Shown here in pieces: positions 10,526 through 19,453 of a DNA stretch of 64,000 nt. Below the pieces are notes generated by a model that worked only from the letters and a program-made list of their open reading frames with translations, did no database searches and was not told the DNA's origin. The stretch is from the NCBI RefSeq assembly GCF_009828115.1, contig NZ_WTYL01000002.1:1013473-1077472 (forward strand). Direction: 5' to 3'. This DNA comes from Allopontixanthobacter sediminis. GTDB taxonomy: Bacteria > Pseudomonadota > Alphaproteobacteria > Sphingomonadales > Sphingomonadaceae. The stretch's first letter is position 1, and every line of letters starts with the position of its first letter. The position numbers were made by a program, and so were the translations under genes.

Positions 10526-10855
10526 ATGAGTTTGAATGCTGATGCCATCGATCTTTCCGCCATGGTTGAGAAATCGGAGGAGGCGGCTGCGCTGATGCGT
10601 GCGCTGTCGAGTGGTCCGCGGCTGCTTATCCTGTGTCATCTCGCGGCATCGGGGGAGCTACCGGTCGGCGCGCTGGTCGAGCGGGTTGGTTTGAGCCAGT
10701 CCGCCCTGTCGCAGCACCTCGCCAAGCTGCGGGAGCAGGAACTGGTCACGTTTCGCCGTGAATCGCAGTCGCTCCATTACCGGATTGCCGATCCGAACGC
10801 ACTTCGGGTCCTGGAATTACTGCATGAAATCTTCTGCCCGGAACTCGGAAAGTGA
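10526..10855 (+). CDS. ArsR-family regulator of the SqrR/BigR sulfide-sensing type
   Basis: The 109-residue winged-helix protein has the recognition-helix region GLSQSALSQHLAKLREQ (55-71). It carries exactly two cysteines, C37 in ILCHL and C104 in IFCPEL. These match in spacing and context the C41/C107 pair of SqrR and the C42/C108 pair of BigR, which form a tetrasulfide bridge on persulfide exposure and release DNA. The two genes just downstream encode YeeE/YedE-type sulfur transport proteins, which agrees with this role. Metal-binding motifs of classical ArsR or SmtB were not seen. Confidence 0.87.
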   Translation: MSLNADAIDLSAMVEKSEEAAALMRALSSGPRLLILCHLAASGELPVGALVERVGLSQSALSQHLAKLREQELVTFRRESQSLHYRIADPNALRVLELLHEIFCPELGK

Positions 10856-10905
10856 CTTGCACGCCCAATCAAAAACATTCGCTGGAAACATTGTGAGGAA
10901 CTTCG

Positions 10906-11334
10906 ATGGAACCGCTTGATCCCTTTGTGGCCCTCGCCGGAGGCCTGCTGATCGGCACTGCCGCTGCGCTCCTGCTGCTGCTGTCCGGGCGGATTGCCGG
11001 GGTAAGCGGAATGCTCGCCCGGGCGACCGGAATTGCCGATAGCGGACCCAGGCGCTCGCACGCGCTGGCTTTCGTGCTGGGGCTGCCGATCGGCGCTGTG
11101 CTGATCGCAGGATTTGTTCGTGCGCCCGACGTTATCGTCACATCCTCGATCCCGCTGATTATTGCGGGCGGTTTGCTCGTCGGCTTCGGAACCCGGTTGG
11201 GCAACGGCTGCACCAGCGGCCACGGGGTGTGCGGGATGGCCCGACTGTCACCACGCTCCATTGCCGCGACCGCGACTTTCATGGCGGCGGGTTTCCTGCT
11301 GGTCGGCGTGATGCGCCATGTAATCGGAGCCTGA
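10906..11334 (+). CDS. YeeE/YedE-type sulfur transport half-protein (PmpA-like)
   Basis: The 142-residue protein has about four membrane helices and the YeeE/YedE core [16 protein letters not shown] (about 99-114), whose cysteines C102 and C109 lie where this family handles thiosulfate or related sulfur compounds. It is half the length of E. coli YeeE and is followed four bases later by the complementary half. Such PmpA/PmpB pairs are typical targets of BigR/SqrR regulators. The substrate (thiosulfate, sulfide or a persulfide) cannot be read from sequence. Confidence 0.88.
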   Translation: MEPLDPFVALAGGLLIGTAAALLLLLSGRIAGVSGMLARATGIADSGPRRSHALAFVLGLPIGAVLIAGFVRAPDVIVTSSIPLIIAGGLLVGFGTRLGNGCTSGHGVCGMARLSPRSIAATATFMAAGFLLVGVMRHVIGA

Positions 11335-11338
11335 TATC

Positions 11339-11785
11339 ATGCGAAACGTCCTTGCCGCCTTGCTGACCGGAGTCATTTTCGGCGCGGGCCTGACCCTGTC
11401 CGATATGACCAATCCGGCGCGCGTGATCGCGTTTCTCGACTTGTTCGGTGCGTGGGATCCCACCTTGGCGTTTGTCATGGGCGGAGCGCTGGTTCCGTCC
11501 GCACTCGCCTATGTAGTGACCCGCCGGATGCGGCGGCCGCTGCTGCACACCGCCTTCCATATTCCTGAGAACCGTACCCTGGACCGCCAATTGCTGATTG
11601 GCGGCGCTATCTTCGGTCTGGGTTGGGGCCTGGTCGGCTATTGCCCCGGGCCAGCGCTCGCAGGGCTGGCGCTCGGCGCGTGGCAGACCTGGCTATTTGC
11701 AGGAGCGATGTTGGCGGGCATGTGGCTACACAGCGTCACCGACCTGCCGATCCTTCGCAGCCGTTCGGGCCTTGTGCGGAGCTAG
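11339..11785 (+). CDS. YeeE/YedE-related protein, second half (DUF6691, PmpB-like)
   Basis: The 148-residue protein has four membrane helices and the motif [15 protein letters not shown] (about 93-107) with the conserved cysteine C102. It probably forms one sulfur-compound channel together with the preceding protein. Its stop overlaps by four bases the stop of the convergent transporter gene on the other strand, so no terminator separates the two. Confidence 0.87.
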   Translation: MRNVLAALLTGVIFGAGLTLSDMTNPARVIAFLDLFGAWDPTLAFVMGGALVPSALAYVVTRRMRRPLLHTAFHIPENRTLDRQLLIGGAIFGLGWGLVGYCPGPALAGLALGAWQTWLFAGAMLAGMWLHSVTDLPILRSRSGLVRS

Positions 11786-12471
11786 AGCGGCTTGCGGTCG
11801 AGCGTCTTCGCCCAGGTCACGAACAGCGTGATCAGGAATGGCACCAGCAAGAAACTGAGCGCGACCTTCGCGAGCATCTGGCCGGCTATCAGCGAACCGA
11901 TCGGAAATTCGCCGTAAAAGGCGAGCGTCACGAAAATCAGCGTGTCGATCGCCTGGCTGAGGGCAGACGCAATCGCTCCGCGCAGCATGATGCTGAAATT
12001 GCCGCCGCTGTCATTCTTCCCGCGCAGCCGCTCGAAGATCCAGACGTTGAGCAGTAGCGAGACGCCGTAGGCGACCGGCCCGGCCGCCATGATGCGGGGT
12101 GTCTGGGACAACACCCGCTCGAATGCGGAAATGTTTTCCGGAGGCATGTTCACGGACGGCGGCAACACCAGCACCAGCAAGACCAGCAACGCAGCCCCCG
12201 CGAGCGGCAGGAAACCCCAGAACACCATCCGGTTGGCCATGGCCTGCCCGTGCAATTGCGCCACCGTGCTCGACAGGACCACCAGCATCAGGAAAGCAAA
12301 AATCCCCGCCTCGACCGCGAGCGGACCAAGCGCCACCTGCTTGAACCCGAGCACGCCGGCAATCACCGTCATTCCGCCGTAAATCAGCGCGAACACGAAC
12401 AGCGATCGGGGGATGGCAGGCGGCGTTGGCGCTGGTGTCACGGTCGGCGCCGCAGATGAGGTGTCGTTCAT
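11782..12471 (-). CDS. Queuosine-precursor transporter, YhhQ/VUT family
   Basis: The 229-residue membrane protein has about six helices. Its C-terminal half shows the family pattern RGxIASALSQAIDTLIF, which defines the YhhQ/DUF165 group of queuosine precursor (preQ0/preQ1) uptake proteins. The frame is open further upstream, but the ATG at 12471 gives a sensible Thr/Pro-rich cytoplasmic N-terminus. I saw no preQ1 riboswitch pattern in the 130 bases shared with the divergent nucleoside transporter gene. Confidence 0.82.
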   Translation of the reverse strand: MNDTSSAAPTVTPAPTPPAIPRSLFVFALIYGGMTVIAGVLGFKQVALGPLAVEAGIFAFLMLVVLSSTVAQLHGQAMANRMVFWGFLPLAGAALLVLLVLVLPPSVNMPPENISAFERVLSQTPRIMAAGPVAYGVSLLLNVWIFERLRGKNDSGGNFSIMLRGAIASALSQAIDTLIFVTLAFYGEFPIGSLIAGQMLAKVALSFLLVPFLITLFVTWAKTLDRKPL

Positions 12472-12602
12472 CGCGCCATGCCTATTGGCTGATATCGAAA
12501 AAGGGAAGTATCCCGCTGTGGATCGCTGCTGATAAGTCCATTTGACGCCAGCGCCGCAAAAGGCGAATAGCAACGCTTCTCTGTCGTTCCCCGAAAGCGC
12601 CC

Positions 12603-13913
12603 ATGCCCCTTTTCCTGAACAGCCTGATCGGCGTAGTTGCAATCCTGTTTCTCGCCTTTCTGCTGTCGGTCGGCAAGAAGCGGATCAAGTTGCGGATCGT
12701 CAGTGCGGCCTTCGCGCTGCAATTGCTGATGGCGTTCCTGGTGCTGGGGACGGACACCGGACGCCGGGTTATCCGGACCATGGCGGACGGGGTATCGGCA
12801 TTGCTGTCCTATGCCAATGAAGGCACCGCCTTCCTGTTCGGGGCGGACAACCCACTGTCCAATACCTTTGCGCTCGGGGCGCTGCCGGTGATCGTGTTCT
12901 TCGCGTCGCTGGTCTCGATCCTCTACCACCTCGGCATCATGCAGCGCGTGGTCCGCTGGGTCGGCGGGGCGATCGGCTGGATCACCGGCATCAGCAAGGT
13001 CGAGGCGCTCGGTGCGGCGGCGAATATCTTCGTCGGCCAGTCGGAAAGCCCGCTGGTGGTGCGCCCCTATCTCGCGGCGCTGACACCTGCGCGGCTGTTC
13101 ACGCTGATGACGGTGGGCATGGCGGGCGTCGCCGGCACGATCCTGGCGGCCTATGCTGGGCTACTCGGCTCGGAATACCTTCCCTTCCTGCTCGCGGCGG
13201 CGTTCATGTCCGCGCCCGGCGGCATCCTAATGGCCAAGATCATCATGCCTGACGAGGACGAAGAGCCGCCAATGACGGAGGGCAAGATCGCGCTGCCGAA
13301 AGCACGGATCAGTTCGGAAGGGCCCGCAGCCCTGACCGAAAGCGGCCGGGCGCACGAAGTCGAAGTGGCCGAGACTTTTGAAGAAGGCACCAAGCCGGCC
13401 AACATCATCGAGGCCGCGGCCCAAGGCGCACAAACCGGCGTCAAACTGGCGGTTGCGGTCGGCGCGATGGTGCTGGCGTTCGTCGCGCTTGTGGCGCTTG
13501 CCAACGGTCTCCTCGGATCCGCGGGCGGGCTGTTCGGATATCCCGAGCTGTCATTCCAGCAGGTGCTGGGCTGGGTGTTCGCCCCGTTCATGTTCCTGAT
13601 CGGCGTGCCGTGGACCGAAGCGGGCACTGCGGGCGGCCTGTTCGGCACCAAGATCGTCCTCAACGAATTCGTCGCCTTCATCGAACTCGGCCAACTCGGC
13701 CCTGAAGTCCTCAGTGACCGCAGCCGCGCCATCGTGACCTTTGCCCTGTGCGGCTTTGCCAATTTCAGTTCCATTGCTATTCAGATGGCCGTGACCGGCG
13801 GACTCGCGCCGAACCAGCGCCCGGTCATTGCCAAGCTGGGTTTGCGGGCGCTTGCAGCGGGGTCCCTCGCCAATCTGATGAGCGCGGCGCTGGCCGGCCT
13901 GTTCATTCTTTAA
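12603..13913 (+). CDS. Concentrative nucleoside transporter (CNT/NupC family)
   Basis: The 436-residue protein has about ten membrane helices. Family motifs include ANIFVGQSESPLVVRPY (about 139-155) in the first re-entrant half and GTKIVLNEFVAFIELG (about 350-365) in the second, which bind nucleoside and the coupling ion. Between them lies a long hydrophilic insert (about 220-270) that is larger than in E. coli NupC but common in alphaproteobacteria. The gene is divergent from the YhhQ-type gene and followed 12 bases later by an oxygenase gene. Confidence 0.93.
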   Translation: MPLFLNSLIGVVAILFLAFLLSVGKKRIKLRIVSAAFALQLLMAFLVLGTDTGRRVIRTMADGVSALLSYANEGTAFLFGADNPLSNTFALGALPVIVFFASLVSILYHLGIMQRVVRWVGGAIGWITGISKVEALGAAANIFVGQSESPLVVRPYLAALTPARLFTLMTVGMAGVAGTILAAYAGLLGSEYLPFLLAAAFMSAPGGILMAKIIMPDEDEEPPMTEGKIALPKARISSEGPAALTESGRAHEVEVAETFEEGTKPANIIEAAAQGAQTGVKLAVAVGAMVLAFVALVALANGLLGSAGGLFGYPELSFQQVLGWVFAPFMFLIGVPWTEAGTAGGLFGTKIVLNEFVAFIELGQLGPEVLSDRSRAIVTFALCGFANFSSIAIQMAVTGGLAPNQRPVIAKLGLRALAAGSLANLMSAALAGLFIL

Positions 13914-13925
13914 CCGAGACACTTG

Positions 13926-14870
13926 ATGACCGACATTACCTCCCAGTCCATCGCTTCCGTTTCGCTCGCCCGCCCGCTGGCGGATATCGCCGACGAACTG
14001 GGCCGCAGTTTCGCCGAGTTCGGTTTCGGAGTGGTGCGCGATCATGGTATACCGGCGGACCTGATCGCGCGGGCGGAAGAAATGTCGAAGCGTTTCTTCG
14101 CCCTGCCGGACGATGTGAAGCGCGCGTACAAGATCGAAGGCGGCGGCGGTGCGCGCGGATATACGCCCTTCGGCACGGAGAAAGCGAAGGACGCGAAGGT
14201 CCACGACCTGAAGGAATTCTGGCACGTCGGGCGCGATCTGACTGCGGGCGATCCATTGGCGGAATACATGGCGCCCAACATCTGGCCGTCAGAGGTGTCC
14301 GGCTTCCAGGAAACGTTCGAGGAACTCTACGCCGCTTTCGACAAGGCGGGGGACACCATCCTGCGCGCGATTGCGCTGCATCTCGGGCTGGCGGAAGATT
14401 TCTTCGTGGCGACGGTGGAGGACGGCAATTCGGTGATGCGGCTGCTGCATTATCCGCCGCTGGACAGCGCGGAGGCAGAAGGCGCAATCCGCGCCGCCGC
14501 CCACGGCGATATCAACACCATCACCCTGTTGCTGGGTGCGGAAGAAGCAGGGCTCGAACTTCTGACCCGGCAGGGCGACTGGCTCGCGATCGATCCGCCA
14601 GAAGGCGCGCTGGTGGTCAATATCGGCGACATGCTGGACCGTCTGACCAACGGAAAACTGCGCTCCACTACGCACCGCGTGGTCAACCCGAAGGGCGAAG
14701 CAGCGCACCGGGCGCGGTATTCGATGCCGTTCTTCCTGCACTTCCGGCCGGACTATGTGATCGAAACGTTACCCGGCTGCGTCGACAGCGAATCGAGCAG
14801 CGAAGTTCCGCCGCCAATATCGAGTCACGAGTTCCTGTTGCAGCGCCTGCGCGAGATCAACCTCGCCTAA
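13926..14870 (+). CDS. 2-oxoglutarate/Fe(II) oxygenase of the isopenicillin N synthase family
   Basis: The 314-residue protein has the complete iron triad, H193 and D195 in HGD plus H250 in STTHRVVNP, and the 2-oxoglutarate anchor R264-Y-S266. The N-terminal non-haem dioxygenase region is also present. The substrate cannot be predicted. The ATG at 13926 is preferred over the TTG one codon earlier. The gene probably shares a transcript with the nucleoside transporter, which might hint at a nucleobase or purine-like substrate, but this is only positional. Confidence 0.88.
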   Translation: MTDITSQSIASVSLARPLADIADELGRSFAEFGFGVVRDHGIPADLIARAEEMSKRFFALPDDVKRAYKIEGGGGARGYTPFGTEKAKDAKVHDLKEFWHVGRDLTAGDPLAEYMAPNIWPSEVSGFQETFEELYAAFDKAGDTILRAIALHLGLAEDFFVATVEDGNSVMRLLHYPPLDSAEAEGAIRAAAHGDINTITLLLGAEEAGLELLTRQGDWLAIDPPEGALVVNIGDMLDRLTNGKLRSTTHRVVNPKGEAAHRARYSMPFFLHFRPDYVIETLPGCVDSESSSEVPPPISSHEFLLQRLREINLA

Positions 14871-14921
14871 AGGCCTGCTTTTACACAGGCCGGAATCCTC
14901 GCGAATATTATTCTTCCTGAT

Positions 14922-14970
14922 TGTTGCATTGCAGCAACAGCGCGTAAACCCCTGCAAAAGGGGGGTTTTT
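14922..14970 (+). terminator. Two hairpins after the oxygenase gene
   Basis: A six-base stem TGTTGC/GCAACA (14922-14927 with 14934-14939) is followed by AAACCCC/GGGGTTT (14946-14952 with 14962-14968) and a T run. The second has the form of an intrinsic terminator. The next 150 bases up to 15124 hold the promoter region of the TonB-dependent receptor; no clear -35/-10 pair stands out. Confidence 0.65.
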
Positions 14971-15124
14971 ACCGGCTAAAAGTCGCGCAAGTATTGTTTC
15001 GTGAATATTGTCACGCTCCGGTAACAAAACTTACTCTTTAGCGTCGTGCATCGGTCTTATCGGGACGTGACTATTCGTCTAACGCCCCAAACATCTACCG
15101 CGATCGTCACGCAAGGAACTCTAC

Positions 15125-18100
15125 ATGAAAATCAAATATCTCTTGGCGGCCAGTTTCGTCAGCCTGTCCGCAGCCGCAGTTCTCCCTGCGCCGGTAATGG
15201 CACAGCAGATCACGTCCGGTATCGAAGGAACGGTGTCCGCGGCCGATGGTTCCGCCATCCCTGGCGCGACCGTGACCGTGACCGATACCCGGACCGGTCA
15301 ATCGCGTGAGCTGACCGCTGGCGCCGACGGCCAGTTCCGCGTCGACAGCCTGATTACCGGCGGCCCTTACGAAGTGACCGCGACTGCGCCCGGCTATGAA
15401 GGCCAGACGGTCGAAAGCATCTTCATCAACCTGCAGGGCAATTCGCAGCTGACCTTCTCGCTCAGCGATGCCGGTGCAGGCGAAGAAAACGTCATCGTTG
15501 TTTCCGGTACGCGCGTCCAGCTGTCGCAGCGGGCAATCGGCCCCGGCCAGTCGTTCGGCACCGAAACCATCGAAGCGTTCCCTTCGATCAGCCGCGACGT
15601 GCGTGACATCATCCGCCTCGACCCGCGCGTCAGCCTCGACCGTTCTGACGAAGTCGACCGCGTTTCCTGCCTAGGCGGCAACGACCGCACCAACGCCTTC
15701 ACGGTTGACGGTATTGCCCAGTCCGACCTGTTCGGCCTGAACGGCACCCCTTTTGCCAGCCGCAACTCGCTGCCGCTTCCTTATGACGCCGTGCGCGAAA
15801 CGTCGGTCGAATTTGCCCCGTTCGATGTACAATACGGACAGTTCACCGGCTGCGCGATCAACGTCGTCACCAAGTCGGGCGGCAACGAATTCCACGGTTC
15901 CGCCTTCTTCACCTATGCCAGCGACAGCCTGCAGGGTGACAAGGCCGGCGGCGTCGATTTCGCAGGACAGCCTTACAAGGAAAAGCGCTGGGGCGCGACG
16001 CTGAGCGGCCCGATCATCAAGGACCGCCTGTTCTTCTTCGGTGCCTATGAAGAAACCGATCTGGCAGACAGCCAGGAAGAGGGCCCCCAGGGCGCCGGTT
16101 ACCCGGAAGAACTGGATTTCGTTACTGAAGACCAGTTCAACCAGTTTTCCGATATCCTCAGCAATGTCTACGGTATCGAAAGCGGTGGCCTCGCAACCAC
16201 CCTGCCGGAAAGCAGTGTGCGATATTTCGGCCGTCTCGATGCGATCATCAGCGACAGCCAGCGTCTTGAGGCGACCTACCAGAACCTCAAGGAAACCAAC
16301 GTCGAGCCCGACGATTTCTCTGACCAGGGACGGGTATTCACCGGCCTGAATTCGTTCGAGGATGAAGGCACCGAAAGCGAATATTATTCGCTGCGCCTGT
16401 ATTCCGACTGGTCGGATAATTTCTCCACCGAACTCCGTGCGTCGCGCGCCATCGTGCAGGACGTCCAGGGACCATTCGGCGGTGGTGAAGCGCAGAGCGA
16501 CAACCCGATCCCGCGTATCGTGGTCGGCGTCAGCGACGGCGGCAACGAGGGTTCGATCGTAGCCGGTCCGGGTTTCTCGCGTACTTCCAACGACCTCAAG
16601 ACCACGGTCACCCAGTTCAAGGCTTTGGGCCGCCTCAATGCAGGCAACCACACCTTTACGGTCGGCGGTGAATACAACCAGCTCAAGGTCTTCAATCTGT
16701 TCGCGCAGAATTCGACCGGGACGCTCACCTTTGCGAACCTGACCGATTTCGCCAACGGCCTGCTGACCAGCGGCACCGACACGTTCCCCAACGGGTCCGC
16801 GATCAACGCGGGTACGGCAGCGGGTGCCTATGGCAACTTCACCGCCAGCGGCGACATTAACGATGCCGCAGCAAACTGGAAGCGCAACACGTTTAGCGCC
16901 TATGTTCAGGATGAATGGCAGGCAACCGACCAGCTCGGTATCGTCGCGGGCGTCCGCGTCGACTGGCTGTCCGGTAGCACGCCCGACATCAACCAGAACT
17001 TCGTGGACCGTTACGGTTTCTCCAACGCGGTTGGTTTCGGCAAGATCGATCCGGTTGTCCTGCCGCGTTTCGGCTTCACCTACGAAGTGGATAATTCGGG
17101 CTTCTTCAGCAACACCCAGATCAAGGGCGGCCTGGGCCGGTTCACTGGCGGCGATCCGGCGGTGTATTTCTCCAACGCGTTTTCCAACAACGGCTTCGCG
17201 GTGGGCTTCGGCCGTACCGGTACCTCGTCCTGTGGCCCCGCTGGGACCCAGCTCGATGTCACTCCGGGCGGGACCTTCACCGGTGTTCCCGACTGCGTAG
17301 TCGCTGCAGGCGGTGCGCAATCGGCCGGCGGTCTTGCCGACACCCAGTCGACCGATCCCGATTTCAAGATGCCGACTGTCCTCCGTGCCAACCTTGGTCT
17401 CTCGACCATGTTCGGTACCGAGAGCGGATTCTTCAGCGATTGGCGCCTGAATCTGGACTTCATCTACAGCAAGTTCGTCGATCCGGTTGATTTTGTCGAC
17501 CTTTCGCAAGTCGTGAACCCTGCGCTGGGCCTTAATGGTTTCACGGTCGACGGTCGCCCGATTTACCGTGCGATCGATCCGACTGCGACGGGATGCAACG
17601 CAGTGCTGCAGGATCAGGGCGGCATTCCGCCGACCTATACCGGTGTTACGGCGGCATGCTTCAGCACTGGCCGGGATGATGAAATCCAGCTGACCAATGG
17701 CAAGAGCTTCGAAAGCAAGATTGCTTCCGTAATCGTCTCGAAGTTCTGGAACCGCGGCATCCTGACCGATGGCGGCAGTGTTAACTTCAACCTCGGCTAT
17801 GCTTACACGGATGCTGAAAACAACCGTTATTCGAGCAGCTCGACGGCAACTTCGAGCTTCGACATCGTCGCGGCCTTCGATCGCCAGAATGTCGACGTGG
17901 GAACGGCGGAGTTCCAGACGAAGCACAACTTCACCCTGGGCCTGAATTTCCAGGAAGAGTTCTTCGGTACGAACGCAACAAGCTTTGGTTTCGTGTTCGT
18001 CGCCCGTTCGGGTCGTCCATACTCGATCGTCCAGGATAACGTGAGTTCGAGCGTGTTCAACGACAGCGCCAGCGGCGACTTCAACTCGCTGCTGTACGTT

Positions 18101-18550
18101 CCGACCGGACCAACCGATCCAAACGTCGTCTATGCAGCTGGTGGTGGCCAAACCGCAGCCGATGCAGCCGCCGGGCTTGATGCCTTCATCAACGCCAACG
18201 AATGCATCAGCAAGTTCCGCGGGCAGACGATTACCCGCAACAGCTGCACCAATCCGTGGTTCTACGATCTCGACCTGCGGTTCAGCCAGGAACTGCCCGG
18301 ACCGGCGAGCTTCTTTGGTCTGACCGACGACAAGATCAAGCTGTTTGCCGATTTCGACAACTTCCTGAACCTGATCGACAGCGGTTCGAATGTGTTCAAG
18401 CGCTACCGGTATTCCGAAGCGCCGATCCAGGCGAACTTCAACTCGGCGGGCCAGTACGTCTATTCCAACTTCCGGGATTACGGTGCGCCCCAGGTGCAGT
18501 CGAGCTCCTCGCTGTGGAAGATCCAGCTGGGCGTGAGCTACGAATTCTAA
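15125..18550 (+). CDS. Oar-like TonB-dependent outer-membrane receptor
   Basis: The 1141-residue protein has a signal peptide (cleavage expected after PVMA, about residue 26) and a carboxypeptidase-regulatory-like beta domain (about 30-110) with the pattern GIEGTVSAADGSAIPGATV. A plug region (about 130-260) and a long beta barrel follow, ending in the aromatic SYEF typical of outer-membrane barrels. It resembles Oar/TonB receptors with an N-terminal CarboxypepD_reg domain, which import large ligands such as glycans, peptides or siderophores. The ligand is unknown. The TonB-like gene just downstream may be its energiser. Confidence 0.9.
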   Translation: MKIKYLLAASFVSLSAAAVLPAPVMAQQITSGIEGTVSAADGSAIPGATVTVTDTRTGQSRELTAGADGQFRVDSLITGGPYEVTATAPGYEGQTVESIFINLQGNSQLTFSLSDAGAGEENVIVVSGTRVQLSQRAIGPGQSFGTETIEAFPSISRDVRDIIRLDPRVSLDRSDEVDRVSCLGGNDRTNAFTVDGIAQSDLFGLNGTPFASRNSLPLPYDAVRETSVEFAPFDVQYGQFTGCAINVVTKSGGNEFHGSAFFTYASDSLQGDKAGGVDFAGQPYKEKRWGATLSGPIIKDRLFFFGAYEETDLADSQEEGPQGAGYPEELDFVTEDQFNQFSDILSNVYGIESGGLATTLPESSVRYFGRLDAIISDSQRLEATYQNLKETNVEPDDFSDQGRVFTGLNSFEDEGTESEYYSLRLYSDWSDNFSTELRASRAIVQDVQGPFGGGEAQSDNPIPRIVVGVSDGGNEGSIVAGPGFSRTSNDLKTTVTQFKALGRLNAGNHTFTVGGEYNQLKVFNLFAQNSTGTLTFANLTDFANGLLTSGTDTFPNGSAINAGTAAGAYGNFTASGDINDAAANWKRNTFSAYVQDEWQATDQLGIVAGVRVDWLSGSTPDINQNFVDRYGFSNAVGFGKIDPVVLPRFGFTYEVDNSGFFSNTQIKGGLGRFTGGDPAVYFSNAFSNNGFAVGFGRTGTSSCGPAGTQLDVTPGGTFTGVPDCVVAAGGAQSAGGLADTQSTDPDFKMPTVLRANLGLSTMFGTESGFFSDWRLNLDFIYSKFVDPVDFVDLSQVVNPALGLNGFTVDGRPIYRAIDPTATGCNAVLQDQGGIPPTYTGVTAACFSTGRDDEIQLTNGKSFESKIASVIVSKFWNRGILTDGGSVNFNLGYAYTDAENNRYSSSSTATSSFDIVAAFDRQNVDVGTAEFQTKHNFTLGLNFQEEFFGTNATSFGFVFVARSGRPYSIVQDNVSSSVFNDSASGDFNSLLYVPTGPTDPNVVYAAGGGQTAADAAAGLDAFINANECISKFRGQTITRNSCTNPWFYDLDLRFSQELPGPASFFGLTDDKIKLFADFDNFLNLIDSGSNVFKRYRYSEAPIQANFNSAGQYVYSNFRDYGAPQVQSSSSLWKIQLGVSYEF

Positions 18551-18580
18551 TCGCCCGCGGTTAGTATTGAAAGAAGCGGC

Positions 18581-18610
18581 GGCGGCACCCCCTGGGTGTC
18601 GCCGTTTGCG
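18581..18610 (+). terminator. Hairpin after the TonB-dependent receptor
   Basis: A ten-base stem with one G-U pair (18581-18590 with 18594-18603) and a three-base loop is followed by GTTTGCGTTT, a weak T-rich tail. It probably ends or attenuates transcription between the receptor and the TonB-like gene. Confidence 0.6.
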
Positions 18611-18672
18611 TTTGCAGACGCTAGGACCATCTGTATCTTCGTGCGGTGTCGCGCATTCACAGGAGACCGGTC

Positions 18673-19392
18673 TTGAACGACAGCCCCCGATTTTCGGCAA
18701 CGAAGCGCCGGCTCAAGCCCGGCACGCTGGTGCTGATCGGCCTGCTGCATCTGCTTGCATTCTACGGTCTGGTCCGGGCCTTCGCTCCGGACTTTACCGC
18801 CGGGGTCGAACGCTCGGTTGTCTCGGCCTTCACCGTGACGGTCACCACACCGGAGGAACCCGAAACGCCTGAACCCGAACCGGACGAAGGAGTTGCGGGC
18901 GATCCGGGCAAGGAAGCCGTACCGCAGCCCGTTACCGCACCTACCCCGAAGGTAGTCGTGAAGCCCGATCCGCCCGCACCGCGCGCCTCGTCAACTGGCG
19001 ATGCAGTGACATCCGGCGCCAAGGAGGAGGGTGACGGCACCGGCGCGGCGGGGTCGGGACTTGGCACCGGCAGCGGGGACGGCGGCAGCGGACAGGGAGG
19101 CGTCGCTCCGACCAGGCCGGAGCATATATCCGGCCAGATCGACAACGCGCGCGATTTTCCGGTGCCCGAAGGAGGGCGGCAGGCACGCCGCGGCAACGAG
19201 GTGATCGTGAAGGTTACGGTCGGCACCGACGGCCGGGCTCGGAACTGTAGCATATACCAGCCCAGCCGCGATGCAGAGGCAGACCGCATCACCTGCGCGC
19301 TGGTGGTCGAGCGGCTGCGCTTCAAACCTGCGACAGACCGCCGCGGTAATCCGGTCGCCGCTCCTTTCTATTGGAAGCAGCGCTGGTTTTAA
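18673..19392 (+). CDS. TonB-like energy transducer
   Basis: The 239-residue protein has one N-terminal membrane helix (about residues 15-35), a Pro/Glu-rich and then Gly/Ser-rich periplasmic spacer (about 55-155), and a C-terminal TonB/TolA-type domain. That domain contains VIVKVTVGTDGRARNCSI, two cysteines and the final FYWKQRWF. TonB couples the proton gradient to outer-membrane receptors. The TTG at 18673 is chosen because AGGAG (18661-18665) lies seven bases before it; a GTG at 18646 would add nine residues but lacks a ribosome site. It follows a TonB-dependent receptor gene. No exbB or exbD is nearby. Confidence 0.8.
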   Translation: MNDSPRFSATKRRLKPGTLVLIGLLHLLAFYGLVRAFAPDFTAGVERSVVSAFTVTVTTPEEPETPEPEPDEGVAGDPGKEAVPQPVTAPTPKVVVKPDPPAPRASSTGDAVTSGAKEEGDGTGAAGSGLGTGSGDGGSGQGGVAPTRPEHISGQIDNARDFPVPEGGRQARRGNEVIVKVTVGTDGRARNCSIYQPSRDAEADRITCALVVERLRFKPATDRRGNPVAAPFYWKQRWF

Positions 19393-19453
19393 GACAGATT
19401 GCAAGTTACAGATCGGGCCGGTCACATGACCGATACCGGCGCAGCCTGGCGCC

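Noticed and set aside
12472..12602. PreQ1 riboswitch before the YhhQ-type transporter
   Set aside because: No preQ1-I or preQ1-II consensus or pseudoknot-like arrangement could be recognised.
15671..18700. A 1009-codon open frame on the minus strand opposite the TonB-dependent receptor
   Set aside because: It is antisense to a gene with clear family structure, has no ribosome site or domain pattern, and reflects codon bias in GC-rich DNA.
19419..19432. Palindrome CGGTCA-CA-TGACCG before manC
   Set aside because: It is short, has no T run and matches no operator known to me; it may be chance.
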